Shown here: one piece after another, positions 1-8,707 of the stretch
How positions within the stretch are numbered: the stretch's first letter is position 1
Layout of the letters: each line of letters begins with the position of its first letter
From: Prevotella sp. UBA6994
GTDB taxonomy: Bacteria > Bacteroidota > Bacteroidia > Bacteroidales > Bacteroidaceae
Length of the DNA stretch: 64,000 nucleotides
Direction of reading: 5' to 3'
Assembly (NCBI GenBank): GCA_002449845.1
Contig: DJXW01000016.1
Span: 62,001-126,000, forward strand
Program-made: the position numbers and the translations under genes
The notes under the pieces: model-generated
Database searches by the model: none
Told to the model about the DNA's origin: nothing
What the model saw: the letters and a program-made list of their open reading frames with translations, nothing else

Positions 1-2
1 AC

Positions 3-431
3 TTTGAGCCATGCGACGAGATTTGGCACGCTGGAGATATTGGAAGTACAGAGGTGGCAGACAAGCTCGCCGCATTCAGACCTCTCAGAGCCGTGTGTGG
101 CAACTGTGACGGAGGCGATCTGCGACTGATGTTTCCTGTCAAGCTACGGTGGAAATGCGAAGACGTTGACGTATTGATGACTCATATCGGAGGCTATCCT
201 GGCAATTACGATGTTTCCATCAGAGGACAGATATACGCCAATCCTCCCCAACTCTTCATCAGTGGTCATTCTCACATCTTGAAGGTTAAATACGACAAGA
301 CGCTAAACCTCTTACACATCAACCCAGGTGCTGCGGGAATACAAGGATGGCACAAGGAACGGACATTGGTAAGGTTGACGATTGAAAACACCATGTTTAA
401 GGACTGTGAAGTTATCACTTTGGGAAGGTAA
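3..431 (+). CDS. YfcE/MJ0936-type metallophosphoesterase, C-terminal part
   Basis: The reading frame is open from the first bases of the window, so the start lies upstream and only about 142 residues are seen. It carries the metallophosphoesterase landmarks in order: H-A-G-D-I-G near the beginning, G-N-C-D about 30 residues later, M-T-H-I-G-G-Y in the middle and G-H-S-H near residue 90. These residues normally bind two divalent metals. The arrangement and short length match the YfcE/MJ0936 family of small phosphodiesterases; the substrate cannot be told. The next gene, rfbB, follows after 35 bp with no clear promoter, so they may be co-transcribed. The family call is secure, the exact role is not. 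Confidence 0.85.
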   Translation, partial: FEPCDEIWHAGDIGSTEVADKLAAFRPLRAVCGNCDGGDLRLMFPVKLRWKCEDVDVLMTHIGGYPGNYDVSIRGQIYANPPQLFISGHSHILKVKYDKTLNLLHINPGAAGIQGWHKERTLVRLTIENTMFKDCEVITLGR

Positions 432-466
432 ACACTATGTTTAGAAAGTATAAACAATAACATAAT

Positions 467-1615
467 ATGAAGACGTATTTAGTAACAGGAGCCGCAGGCT
501 TCATCGGTTCAAACTTCATCAAGTATTTGCTCAACAAGAAATACGTGAATGAAGACATTAAGATTATCGTACTCGACTCATTGACTTACGCTGGCAATCT
601 GGGCACTATCAAGGAAGACATCGACGGCAAACGTTGTGTGTTTGTGAAAGGAGACATTCGAGACAGAGAACTGGCAGACAAGTTGTTTGCAGAAAACGAC
701 ATCGACTATGTGGTAAACTTTGCGGCAGAAAGTCATGTGGATCGTTCTATCGAAGACCCACAGTTGTTCTTGTCTGTCAATATTCTCGGAACGCAAAACC
801 TATTGGATGCAGCTCGCAAAGCATGGGTTACCGGAAAGGGAGAAGATGGCTATCCTACATGGAAAGAGGGTAAACGCTTCCACCAAGTGGCAACCGACGA
901 GGTGTATGGTTCATTAGGAGCTGAGGGATATTTCACGGAAGAAACTCCGCTCTGTCCTCATAGCCCCTACAGTGCTTCAAAAACGGCTGCCGACATGATA
1001 GTAATGGCTTATCACGACACCTATCACATGCCCGTAACCATTACCAGATGCTCAAACAATTACGGTCCTTATCACTTCCCAGAGAAGCTGATTCCGCTGA
1101 TTATCAACAACATTCTCTCTGGCAAGAAACTACCTGTATATGGCAAAGGAGAGAACGTGAGGGACTGGCTCTACGTGGAAGACCATTGCAAGGCAATAGA
1201 TTTGGTAGTACGTGAAGGCAAGGACGGTGAGGTTTACAATGTGGGTGGACACAACGAAATGAAAAACATCGACATCGTGAAATTGACCATCAAGACCATT
1301 CACGACATGATGGAAGAAAACAAGGAATTGCGTAAGGTATTGAAGAAACAAGAATTGGACGAGAACGGAGACATTCGCATCGATTGGATTAACGATGATC
1401 TAATCACATTCGTTACCGACCGCCTTGGTCACGATATGCGTTACGCTATTGACCCGACGAAAATCAAGAACGAACTGGGATGGTTCCCAGAGACAATGTT
1501 TGCTCAGGGAATCGTGAAGACCATCAAGTGGAACCTGGAAAACCAAGACTGGATAGAAGAAGTAACCAGTGGCGACTACCAGAAGTACTACGAAGAAATG
1601 TACGGCAATAGATAA
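467..1615 (+). CDS. rfbB: dTDP-glucose 4,6-dehydratase
   Basis: This 382-residue short-chain dehydrogenase converts dTDP-glucose to dTDP-4-keto-6-deoxyglucose, the second step toward dTDP-rhamnose and related deoxysugars for surface polysaccharide. The NAD-binding motif TGAAGFIGSN is at residues 7-16, the catalytic T-D-E at 143-145 and the Y-x-x-x-K pair at 168/172 (YSASK). The C-terminal part has an insertion of about 30 charged residues around residues 285-315, which makes it longer than the enterobacterial enzyme; such longer forms occur in Bacteroidetes. The other rml genes (rmlA, C, D) are not in the window. The following gene starts within 4 bp of the stop codon. Confidence 0.95.
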   Translation: MKTYLVTGAAGFIGSNFIKYLLNKKYVNEDIKIIVLDSLTYAGNLGTIKEDIDGKRCVFVKGDIRDRELADKLFAENDIDYVVNFAAESHVDRSIEDPQLFLSVNILGTQNLLDAARKAWVTGKGEDGYPTWKEGKRFHQVATDEVYGSLGAEGYFTEETPLCPHSPYSASKTAADMIVMAYHDTYHMPVTITRCSNNYGPYHFPEKLIPLIINNILSGKKLPVYGKGENVRDWLYVEDHCKAIDLVVREGKDGEVYNVGGHNEMKNIDIVKLTIKTIHDMMEENKELRKVLKKQELDENGDIRIDWINDDLITFVTDRLGHDMRYAIDPTKIKNELGWFPETMFAQGIVKTIKWNLENQDWIEEVTSGDYQKYYEEMYGNR

Positions 1616-1618
1616 TTG

Positions 1619-2581
1619 ATGATTTTCGACATACAAAGATACAATCCCGCAATGGCTGACGAGTGGAATCAGTTTGTTGCGCAATCGAAGAACAGCACGT
1701 TTCTCTTCGACAGAAACTACATGGATTATCACCAAGATAGGTTCGAGGATTGTTCTTTGGTGGTCTATAAGAAAAATCGAATTTATGCCCTGTTGCCCGC
1801 CAATATCATTGGCTCAACCCTTTATTCACATCAAGGGTTGACATACGGGGGATTACTCATGGATGAACATTGTACGGGGAGCATGATTTGCCAATTGTTT
1901 GTGGAAATGAATGCTTACCTCGTACAAATGGGCATCAAAAAGGTGATATATAAAGCCATTCCCTCCATCTACCATATTTTACCGGCTGAAGAAGATTTGT
2001 ATGCGTTGACGGTTTGCTGCCATGCTCAACTCATTTCAAGGGATTTATCTTCGACCATCGTAAACGAGCATCATATCAAGTTTCCCGAATCAAGAAAGTC
2101 GGGTATCCGTAAGGCTAAGAGAAACCAATTGACCATAAAGAAAAGCGAAGACCTTGAAACGTTTTGGAATATCCTGAATACCAATCTTCAAGAAAAATAT
2201 CATGTGAAGCCTGTTCACACGGCAGAAGAATTGCGTCTGCTGAAAAACCGTTTCCCTAACAATATCGTTCTTCACCTGGTTTATCAGGGAGAGGAGGCTC
2301 TCGGAGGATGTTTGCTTTATATAACGCAACAAGTGGTGCATGTGCAATACATCTCCGCCAACAAGAAAGGCAAGGAACTGTGTGCGCTCGACTTATTGTT
2401 TGACGAGCTTATCCACCATCAATATTGTCATGTGAAATACTTTGATTTCGGGAAATCTACCACCCATACGCACACGGAACTCAACACCCACTTGCTCTTC
2501 CAGAAGGAAGGATTTGGTGGACGTGGAATCTGTTACGACATATACGAATGGGATACGATGAAGGTTTCATCTATCGGCTGA
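1619..2581 (+). CDS. GNAT/FemAB-like acyltransferase
   Basis: A 320-residue soluble protein with no signal peptide. I chose the ATG at 1619; a TTG directly before it is also open. The fold pattern suggests two halves: an N-terminal GNAT-like half (residues 1-150) and a second half (about 155-300) beginning K-S-G-I-R-K-A-K-R and containing G-G-C-L-L-Y and Y-F-D-F-G-K-S. The R-K-A-x-R plus late aromatic/glycine motif is typical of proteins annotated as FemAB-like or peptidoglycan-bridge/cell-envelope acyltransferases in Bacteroidetes. It sits directly after rfbB (3 bp), so a role in polysaccharide or envelope decoration is plausible. The substrate is not known. Confidence 0.6.
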   Translation: MIFDIQRYNPAMADEWNQFVAQSKNSTFLFDRNYMDYHQDRFEDCSLVVYKKNRIYALLPANIIGSTLYSHQGLTYGGLLMDEHCTGSMICQLFVEMNAYLVQMGIKKVIYKAIPSIYHILPAEEDLYALTVCCHAQLISRDLSSTIVNEHHIKFPESRKSGIRKAKRNQLTIKKSEDLETFWNILNTNLQEKYHVKPVHTAEELRLLKNRFPNNIVLHLVYQGEEALGGCLLYITQQVVHVQYISANKKGKELCALDLLFDELIHHQYCHVKYFDFGKSTTHTHTELNTHLLFQKEGFGGRGICYDIYEWDTMKVSSIG

Positions 2582-2636
2582 TAAAGGAGTTCTATCTTCA
2601 AAACCACTTACTAAACACAAAAAATTCATCATTACA

Positions 2637-2667
2637 TTTGTGCAATGAAGAAATTTTACTAACTTTG
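2637..2667 (+). promoter_or_regulatory. Bacteroidetes-type promoter for the DUF6057 gene
   Basis: TTTG at 2637-2640 and TAACTTTG at 2660-2667, separated by 19 bp, match the Bacteroidetes sigma-ABfr form. The predicted transcript starts near 2673, about 20 nt before the ATG at 2695, which also supports that start over the longer open frame from 2548. Confidence 0.75.
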
Positions 2668-2694
2668 CCAATTAAAAATATAAACATTCATGTT

Positions 2695-4587
2695 ATGAGG
2701 AATAACAAGAAAAAGAAGAACTCTCCTAACGAGCAAAAAAGAAAGGTGGAAAAGGTTTTGACAGACTCTTCACTACGAGTTCCTGCCATTTTATTGCCTC
2801 TTTTCATGTTAGTTGTCTTAGGCATCGTCATGCTATCATACGAATCTACATTACTTTTCAAGGTTCAGGAATACAATCTATTCTTATACACTCCTTTGTT
2901 CTTCAAGCAATGTATGGTATCATCAGGAGGTTTACTCACTTGGTTAGGAACATATTTCACGCAATATTTTTATCATCAGTGGATAGGAGTATTATTCCTA
3001 TGCTTATGGTGGGCATTACTGATGTGGCTTACCAAGAAAGCTTTCAATATTCCCAACAAGTGGATTGTAGCGGTACTCGTTCCCGTAGCAATATTGGCTA
3101 TTGCCGATTTCATGATAGGATATTGGCTGTTCTATCTCAAGATGCGCGGTTATTATTTTGCTTCTACGATAGGCATGTGTGTCGTAATGGCTTTGGTTTG
3201 GGCTTATCGTAGCTTACCTAATAAATATTTCATCCACACCTTATTTATTATTATAGCCACCATCACCTCTTATCCATTCTTCGGTTTCTATGGATTGCTG
3301 GCTACGCTATGTATGGCTTTCATCACATGGCGATTAGAAGGGATGAACGTTACGCAAAAAGTAATCAATACGATTGTAGCTTTGTTATCTATCGCAGCCA
3401 TACCGTTGTTTTATTACCGAATGGTGTTCCATGAAACCAATATCATCAACATCTACTGGACAGGCTTGCCTCTCTTCCGTATCGACGAAGATTATTACAC
3501 TTACTACATCCCATTCTATTTGTTGGTTGCCTTCGTGGTTGTGGCTTCATTATTGTTCAGCAAAAACCGACAGACAACCGTCAAGCGAGTAAACACATGG
3601 GCTATCTCTCAGGTGTTTGCCATTGCTATCATAGCCTTTGCCACCTATCATTTCTGGTATAAAGACAAGAATTTCCATACCGAATTAGAGATGAACCATT
3701 GCGCTGAGAATCTGGACTGGGAAGGTATATTAACTCTCGCCCGTGATTGGGAAGACCCAACGCGAATGATGTGGCTGATGAAGAACCTTGCCCTATTCCG
3801 TGAGGGAAGGCAAGGAGACGAGATGTTTTTCTATAAGAACGGCGACAAGAAATGCGACGCTCCGTTTACGGTGAGAATGACGCAAACGGGTGGAAAGATG
3901 CTTTACCTACACTATGGACAAACCAATTTCTGTTACCGTTGGTGTTTGGAAGACGGTGTAGAATATGGTTGGCGAGTGGAATATTACATGTATATGCTCA
4001 AGTGTTCTTTGGTAAATGGCGAGTATGCGGTTGCCAAGAAATACATCGACATCTTGAAGAAGACCAAATACTATGCTGATTGGGCAGAGAAATATGATGC
4101 TATGGTGAAGAATCCTGCCTTGATAAAGAAAGACAAGGAATTGGGACCTATCTTCAACGTGCTTAGTCCGCAAGATGTATTAACCAGCGACAATACGTTG
4201 ATTGAAATCTACCTCTTAAATACACTTGCCCATTCTGACGGCAACAATCCCATGTATCAGGAACTGACCCTCTTGGCTGCCTTGCAGATGAAAGACATTG
4301 ACTTGTTCTGGCCGCGTTTCTTCCATTACGCCACCTTACATCCCAATGCCCACATGCCCCGACATTACCAAGAAGCGGCTTATCTGTATGGACACTTGGA
4401 AAACAAGGTAGATATCAGCAATATGCCGTTTGATAAGGAAGTTATAGACTCATACAATGAGTTCATGGCTGCCGCCCAGTCTCACGCTGGAATGTCGGAA
4501 GAAGAAATGAAGCCATTGATGTACGACCGTTTCGGCGGCACTTTCTATTTTGAATATTTCTTTACTCGCAACCAAAAATCTTATTAG
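2695..4587 (+). CDS. DUF6057-family polytopic membrane protein
   Basis: A 630-residue protein. The frame is open further upstream (from 2548), but the promoter at 2637-2667 and a lysine-rich start at 2695 favour this ATG. The N-terminal half has about ten hydrophobic segments (roughly residues 30-350); the C-terminal half (about 370-630) is soluble, aromatic-rich and helical, with a TPR-like look. This layout fits the DUF6057 family, which is known from Bacteroidetes and has no assigned function. The next gene, a CXXCH lipoprotein, begins 4 bp after the stop, so the two are probably translated from one mRNA and may act together at the cell envelope. Confidence 0.75.
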   Translation: MRNNKKKKNSPNEQKRKVEKVLTDSSLRVPAILLPLFMLVVLGIVMLSYESTLLFKVQEYNLFLYTPLFFKQCMVSSGGLLTWLGTYFTQYFYHQWIGVLFLCLWWALLMWLTKKAFNIPNKWIVAVLVPVAILAIADFMIGYWLFYLKMRGYYFASTIGMCVVMALVWAYRSLPNKYFIHTLFIIIATITSYPFFGFYGLLATLCMAFITWRLEGMNVTQKVINTIVALLSIAAIPLFYYRMVFHETNIINIYWTGLPLFRIDEDYYTYYIPFYLLVAFVVVASLLFSKNRQTTVKRVNTWAISQVFAIAIIAFATYHFWYKDKNFHTELEMNHCAENLDWEGILTLARDWEDPTRMMWLMKNLALFREGRQGDEMFFYKNGDKKCDAPFTVRMTQTGGKMLYLHYGQTNFCYRWCLEDGVEYGWRVEYYMYMLKCSLVNGEYAVAKKYIDILKKTKYYADWAEKYDAMVKNPALIKKDKELGPIFNVLSPQDVLTSDNTLIEIYLLNTLAHSDGNNPMYQELTLLAALQMKDIDLFWPRFFHYATLHPNAHMPRHYQEAAYLYGHLENKVDISNMPFDKEVIDSYNEFMAAAQSHAGMSEEEMKPLMYDRFGGTFYFEYFFTRNQKSY

Positions 4588-4591
4588 TCAG

Positions 4592-6118
4592 ATGAAAAAG
4601 TTATATCATATATTGTCAATCATCGTTGTCATGGGATTAATGGCTTGTCAACATGCAAGTGTTCCTGAATCTTATACTGAGAGCAACGATATTGCGCCCA
4701 TCTATCCCACATACCAAGACGTGACTGTCCCCGTCAATATCGCTCCTCTTTCTTTTGAATTGGTCGTTGGTAAGTTGAAGGCACCCGTCAAAGACATGGT
4801 TTCTCGCTATTCTTTCGAGGATGAAGAGATTGTGTGCGGAGGATTGAAAGCCCAGCCAGACATCGATGATTGGAAAGCACTGACCGCCAAGGCTAAGGGC
4901 AAAGCCATTCAAGTGGAGGTGTTTTGGCAAAACAAGGATAATGATGCTTGGACCAGATGCAAACCCTTCAAGATATTCGTTTCGCCCGACTCTATCGACC
5001 CGTATATCAGTTATCGTTTGATTTCACCCTCATACGTGACGTATGAAGAACTGACCATTAACCAACGTTGCTTGGAAAACTATGATGAAAGCGTGATTTA
5101 CGATAACATGCTGGTTGGCGATGAAGTGAACGGACAATGTATCAATTGCCACAACTATCAAATGCAGAATCCTGAAAGGATGCAATTTCATGCCCGACAG
5201 AAGAGTGGTGGTACTATCGTGACATACGATGGAAACATCAAGAAAGTGAACATGGCTAACGACTCTATTCTCTCTGCAGGCGTTTATCCTTCGTGGCACC
5301 CTTGGTTGAAGTTGATTGCCTACTCCACCAACAAAACCATGCAAAGCTTTCATACGAGAGACATCAACAAGATTGAGGTGTTGGATTCTGAAAGCGATTT
5401 GATCGTTTACGACATCGACCGCAACGAGGTGATGAATGTGGAAAACGACCCGCATGAGTTTGAAATATTCCCGTTCTGGGCTCCTGATGGCAAGACACTC
5501 TATTATTGCAGTGCTCATTTTGAATACGAAAACGATACGGTTTCTACTGCCGAAGCCATCAGACGAGCCCAAGAAATCAAGTATAACATTTATCGCAAGA
5601 GTTTCAATCCTGAAACGCGTGAGTTCGGGGAAAAGGAAATGGTGTTTGATGCGGCAAGCATGTCGAAGAGTGCCACGCTCCCGCGAATCTCTCCTAACGG
5701 GAAGTATCTGCTTTTCACCCTTGGCGGATGGGGTTGTTTCCATATCTGGCACAGAGATGCCGACTTATGGATGCTTGACCTGACCACAATGGAGGCTCGT
5801 CCCATGTCGGAATGTAACTCTAATAATGTGGAGAGTTATCACACATGGTCGAGCAATGGCAAATGGATTATCTTCTCTTCACGCAGAACAGATGGCGTAT
5901 TTACCCGTCCTTTCATCGCTCATGTTGACGAGAATGGCAAGGGTACCAAACCGTTTGAGCTTCCTGCTGCCGATCCCGATTACCATCGTCAGTTGATGAA
6001 GAGCTACAACATCCCTGAGTTTATGAAAGGTCCCGTGAAGTTTAAGCCGCAAGATATTGCAGACGTGCTAAAGACAGATGTCGCTCCCGTGAAATACGTG
6101 AACCATCTATCCCGTTAA
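4592..6118 (+). CDS. PD40/TolB-like lipoprotein with a CXXCH motif
   Basis: A 508-residue lipoprotein: the signal peptide ends in the lipobox L-M-A-C at residues 16-19. The middle holds C-I-N-C-H-N-Y (around residue 180), the sequence normally used to attach haem c covalently. The C-terminal two thirds contain repeated W-x-P/S-x-G-K blades (for example WAPDGKTLYY, RISPNGKYLLF, WSSNGKWIIF) typical of PD40/WD40-like beta-propellers as in TolB. I chose the ATG at 4592, 4 bp after the DUF6057 stop. Family members are usually annotated only as TolB-like or cytochrome c biosynthesis proteins. That it binds haem is an inference from one motif; a second axial ligand cannot be assigned. Confidence 0.75.
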   Translation: MKKLYHILSIIVVMGLMACQHASVPESYTESNDIAPIYPTYQDVTVPVNIAPLSFELVVGKLKAPVKDMVSRYSFEDEEIVCGGLKAQPDIDDWKALTAKAKGKAIQVEVFWQNKDNDAWTRCKPFKIFVSPDSIDPYISYRLISPSYVTYEELTINQRCLENYDESVIYDNMLVGDEVNGQCINCHNYQMQNPERMQFHARQKSGGTIVTYDGNIKKVNMANDSILSAGVYPSWHPWLKLIAYSTNKTMQSFHTRDINKIEVLDSESDLIVYDIDRNEVMNVENDPHEFEIFPFWAPDGKTLYYCSAHFEYENDTVSTAEAIRRAQEIKYNIYRKSFNPETREFGEKEMVFDAASMSKSATLPRISPNGKYLLFTLGGWGCFHIWHRDADLWMLDLTTMEARPMSECNSNNVESYHTWSSNGKWIIFSSRRTDGVFTRPFIAHVDENGKGTKPFELPAADPDYHRQLMKSYNIPEFMKGPVKFKPQDIADVLKTDVAPVKYVNHLSR

Positions 6119-6158
6119 TTACAATCTCGAAAAATTCATCTATTAAACAATAATTCAA

Positions 6159-7667
6159 ATGATTTCTTTTACTATTTCATTGATAGTCTTGGTAGCTGGC
6201 TACTTTTTCTACGGTAAATTCGTAGAGAGGGTGTTTCAACCAGACGACCGAGTGACACCAGCTATCTCTAAAGCTGATGGTGTAGATTATATCGTTCTTC
6301 CAGGTTGGAAGATTTTCATGATTCAATTCCTCAACATTGCAGGTACAGGTCCTATCTTCGGTGCCATCATGGGTGCATGGTATGGTCCGATTGCTTATCT
6401 CTGGATTGTCTTGGGATGTATCTTTGCCGGTGCTACCCACGATTACCTGTCGGGTATGTTGAGTATGAGACATGATGGATGTGGACTACCCGAATTGGTT
6501 GGTCACTACCTTGGCAAGACCACCAAAAACGTGATGTTGGTATTCGCCGTATTGCTGTTAATGATGGTAGGCGTAGTATTTGTATATAGCCCAGCTATCA
6601 TCCTGGCAAATATTTACAGCACCAAGATGGTATGGATTGTCGTTATCTTCGTTTACTATATCATTGCCACGATGATGCCTATCGACAAGATTATCGGCAA
6701 GATTTACCCATTGTTTGCCTTCTCGCTGTTGTTTATGGCGTTGGCTCTGCTGATAGGATTGTTTGTCAAGATGCCAAACATCCCTGAACTGTGGTCAGAC
6801 CTTTCTGCCTCTAACCTCAATGAGAATCCCGCATGGTTAGGCAACGATACGTTTATTGGCAACAATCCCATCTTCCCATGTCTGTTCATCACGATTGCCT
6901 GTGGTGCTATCAGTGGTTTCCATGCCACACAGAGTCCGTTGATGGCTCGTTGCGTCAAGACAGAGAGATGGGGTCGTCCCATTTTCTACGGAGCTATGAT
7001 TACTGAAGGTATCGTGGCTTTGATATGGGCAACAGTTTCCATGTACTTCTTCTACTATGGTGGATGGAAAGAGTTAGTGGATGAAGAAACTGCCACTGCA
7101 TTCATCAGTCAGGCTGATGGTGGTAAGACATTACTTCAATTCTTCGATGCTCCTTCAGTAGTAAATATCATCTGCCAAGGATGGTTAGGTGTGTTTGGCG
7201 GAATCCTTGCCTTGCTGGGTGTCGTGGCTGCTCCTATCACCAGTGGCGATACGGCATTCCGCAGTGCTCGTCTGATTGTGGCTGAGGCTCTCGGTATGCA
7301 ACAGCGTAGCATTTCCAAACGTTTGACCATCAGCATTCCTATGTTCGGATGCGCTATTGCCTTGTTGATTTGGCAAATGGAGAATCCCAATGGATTCAAT
7401 GTGATTTGGCAATACTTCGGTTGGGCAAACCAAACGTTGAGTGTATTCACGTTGTGGACCATCACCGTATTCCTGGTTCTAAAGAAGAAGAATTTCTATA
7501 TCACACTGATTCCCGCCTTGTTTATGACGGTGGTTTGTTCTACGTTCCTCTTGATTTCCAAACAGGCATTCGGATTAGACGCAACGATTTCCTATACAGG
7601 AAGTGCCATCGTCTTGGTTATTGCCTTGGTATGGTTCTTGAGTTGGTATAGAAAGGCGATGAAATAA
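6159..7667 (+). CDS. cstA: CstA-family carbon starvation transporter
   Basis: A 502-residue integral membrane protein with about 13-14 hydrophobic helices. It starts directly with a membrane segment after M-I-S-F and carries the family signatures G-P-I-F-G-A-I-M-G-A-W, H-D-Y-L-S-G-M-L-S and S-G-F-H-A-T-Q-S-P. CstA proteins import peptides or pyruvate during carbon limitation. This is the shorter form, lacking the long C-terminal extension of E. coli CstA, as is usual in Bacteroidetes. The stop codon overlaps the recR start by one base (TAATG), so recR translation is probably coupled to it. Confidence 0.9.
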   Translation: MISFTISLIVLVAGYFFYGKFVERVFQPDDRVTPAISKADGVDYIVLPGWKIFMIQFLNIAGTGPIFGAIMGAWYGPIAYLWIVLGCIFAGATHDYLSGMLSMRHDGCGLPELVGHYLGKTTKNVMLVFAVLLLMMVGVVFVYSPAIILANIYSTKMVWIVVIFVYYIIATMMPIDKIIGKIYPLFAFSLLFMALALLIGLFVKMPNIPELWSDLSASNLNENPAWLGNDTFIGNNPIFPCLFITIACGAISGFHATQSPLMARCVKTERWGRPIFYGAMITEGIVALIWATVSMYFFYYGGWKELVDEETATAFISQADGGKTLLQFFDAPSVVNIICQGWLGVFGGILALLGVVAAPITSGDTAFRSARLIVAEALGMQQRSISKRLTISIPMFGCAIALLIWQMENPNGFNVIWQYFGWANQTLSVFTLWTITVFLVLKKKNFYITLIPALFMTVVCSTFLLISKQAFGLDATISYTGSAIVLVIALVWFLSWYRKAMK

Positions 7668-8278
7668 TGGAACAGCAATATCCTTCACAGTTGTTGGAGA
7701 AGGCTGTTACGGAGTTTTCCAAATTGCCTGGCATTGGGCGCAAGACTGCCTTGCGCCTTGTATTGCATCTTTTGCGGCAACCCAAGGAGGAGGTAGATGG
7801 ATTTGCGGAGTCTATGGTGCGTATGGCTCACGATGTGAAGTATTGCCAAGTTTGCCATAACATCAGTGATACGGATATCTGCCCCATCTGTTCCGACCAC
7901 AAACGAGACAAGTCTCTCATCTGCGTGGTGGAGAATATTCAAGACGTGATGGCTGTGGAGAACACACAGCAGTTTCATGGTTTGTATCATGTATTGGGCG
8001 GTATCATCTCTCCCATGGATGGTATTGGTCCCAATGACATAGAGATTGCATCATTGGTAAAACGAGTGGAAGAAGGGGAAGTCAAGGAGGTCATCCTGGC
8101 ATTGAGTTCTACGATGGAGGGAGATACTACCAACTTCTACATCTCCCGCAAGTTGGCTCATACCAACGTGAAACTCAGCGTGATAGCTCGTGGCATCTCC
8201 GTAGGCAACGAGTTGGAATACACGGATGAAGTGACGTTAGGTCGCTCAATATTAAACAGAACTCCATTTGGAAATTGA
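7667..8278 (+). CDS. recR: Recombination protein RecR
   Basis: A 203-residue protein of normal RecR length, acting with RecF/RecO to load RecA at gaps. In order it has an N-terminal helix-hairpin-helix (LPGIGRKTALRL, residues 20-31), a C4 zinc finger (C-Q-V-C ... C-P-I-C, about residues 57-72) and a Toprim domain beginning V-V-E-N. The start is the ATG whose A is the last base of the cstA stop. The transporter-repair pairing is probably only positional. Three more genes follow on the same strand with overlaps. Confidence 0.96.
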   Translation: MEQQYPSQLLEKAVTEFSKLPGIGRKTALRLVLHLLRQPKEEVDGFAESMVRMAHDVKYCQVCHNISDTDICPICSDHKRDKSLICVVENIQDVMAVENTQQFHGLYHVLGGIISPMDGIGPNDIEIASLVKRVEEGEVKEVILALSSTMEGDTTNFYISRKLAHTNVKLSVIARGISVGNELEYTDEVTLGRSILNRTPFGN

Positions 8279-8287
8279 TTCGATAAT

Positions 8288-8707
8288 ATGGAAAAAGTTC
8301 AAAAGAAGTTAATGACTGCATTCTACGCTTCTATAGCCATTTGCGTTTTGTTGGTGTTCTTGTTTGAGACCGACATCCTGCCCATCGGCACTCTCACCGA
8401 GGCTAAAAGTTCTGAGTTTGTGATGTCTGTCATCATGGAACTTCTCACTCTTTGCGTCATTCCCTTGGCATTGAAGTTGTTTAAGTTCAAACATATCCAC
8501 ACCCAACTAACGGAAAGCAAGCATCAATCTTTGCTTTCTTGGGGATTGGTACGTCTGTGTCTCTTGGCTGTTCCCATGATCGTGAATACAGTATTGTATT
8601 ACCTGTATATGAACGTGGCATTCGGATACATGGGGATTATCCTCTTCCTATGTTTGTTTTTTATCATCCCTACGATGGATAGGTGTAATTCGGACGTAAA
8701 GGAATGA
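8288..8707 (+). CDS. Small four-helix membrane protein, unknown
   Basis: A 139-residue protein with four predicted membrane segments (about residues 10-30, 40-62, 80-102 and 106-128) separated by short charged loops. I do not recognise a characterised family. It lies 9 bp after recR and its stop overlaps the start of the downstream glycosyltransferase by four bases (ATGA), so it is most likely part of that operon. Small membrane proteins next to family 2 glycosyltransferases often help assemble surface glycans, but nothing in this sequence proves that. Confidence 0.7.
   Translation: MEKVQKKLMTAFYASIAICVLLVFLFETDILPIGTLTEAKSSEFVMSVIMELLTLCVIPLALKLFKFKHIHTQLTESKHQSLLSWGLVRLCLLAVPMIVNTVLYYLYMNVAFGYMGIILFLCLFFIIPTMDRCNSDVKE

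Noticed and set aside
5030..5752. A 240-codon minus-strand frame opposite the PD40 lipoprotein
   Set aside because: The sense gene has a signal peptide and clear motifs; the antisense frame has none.
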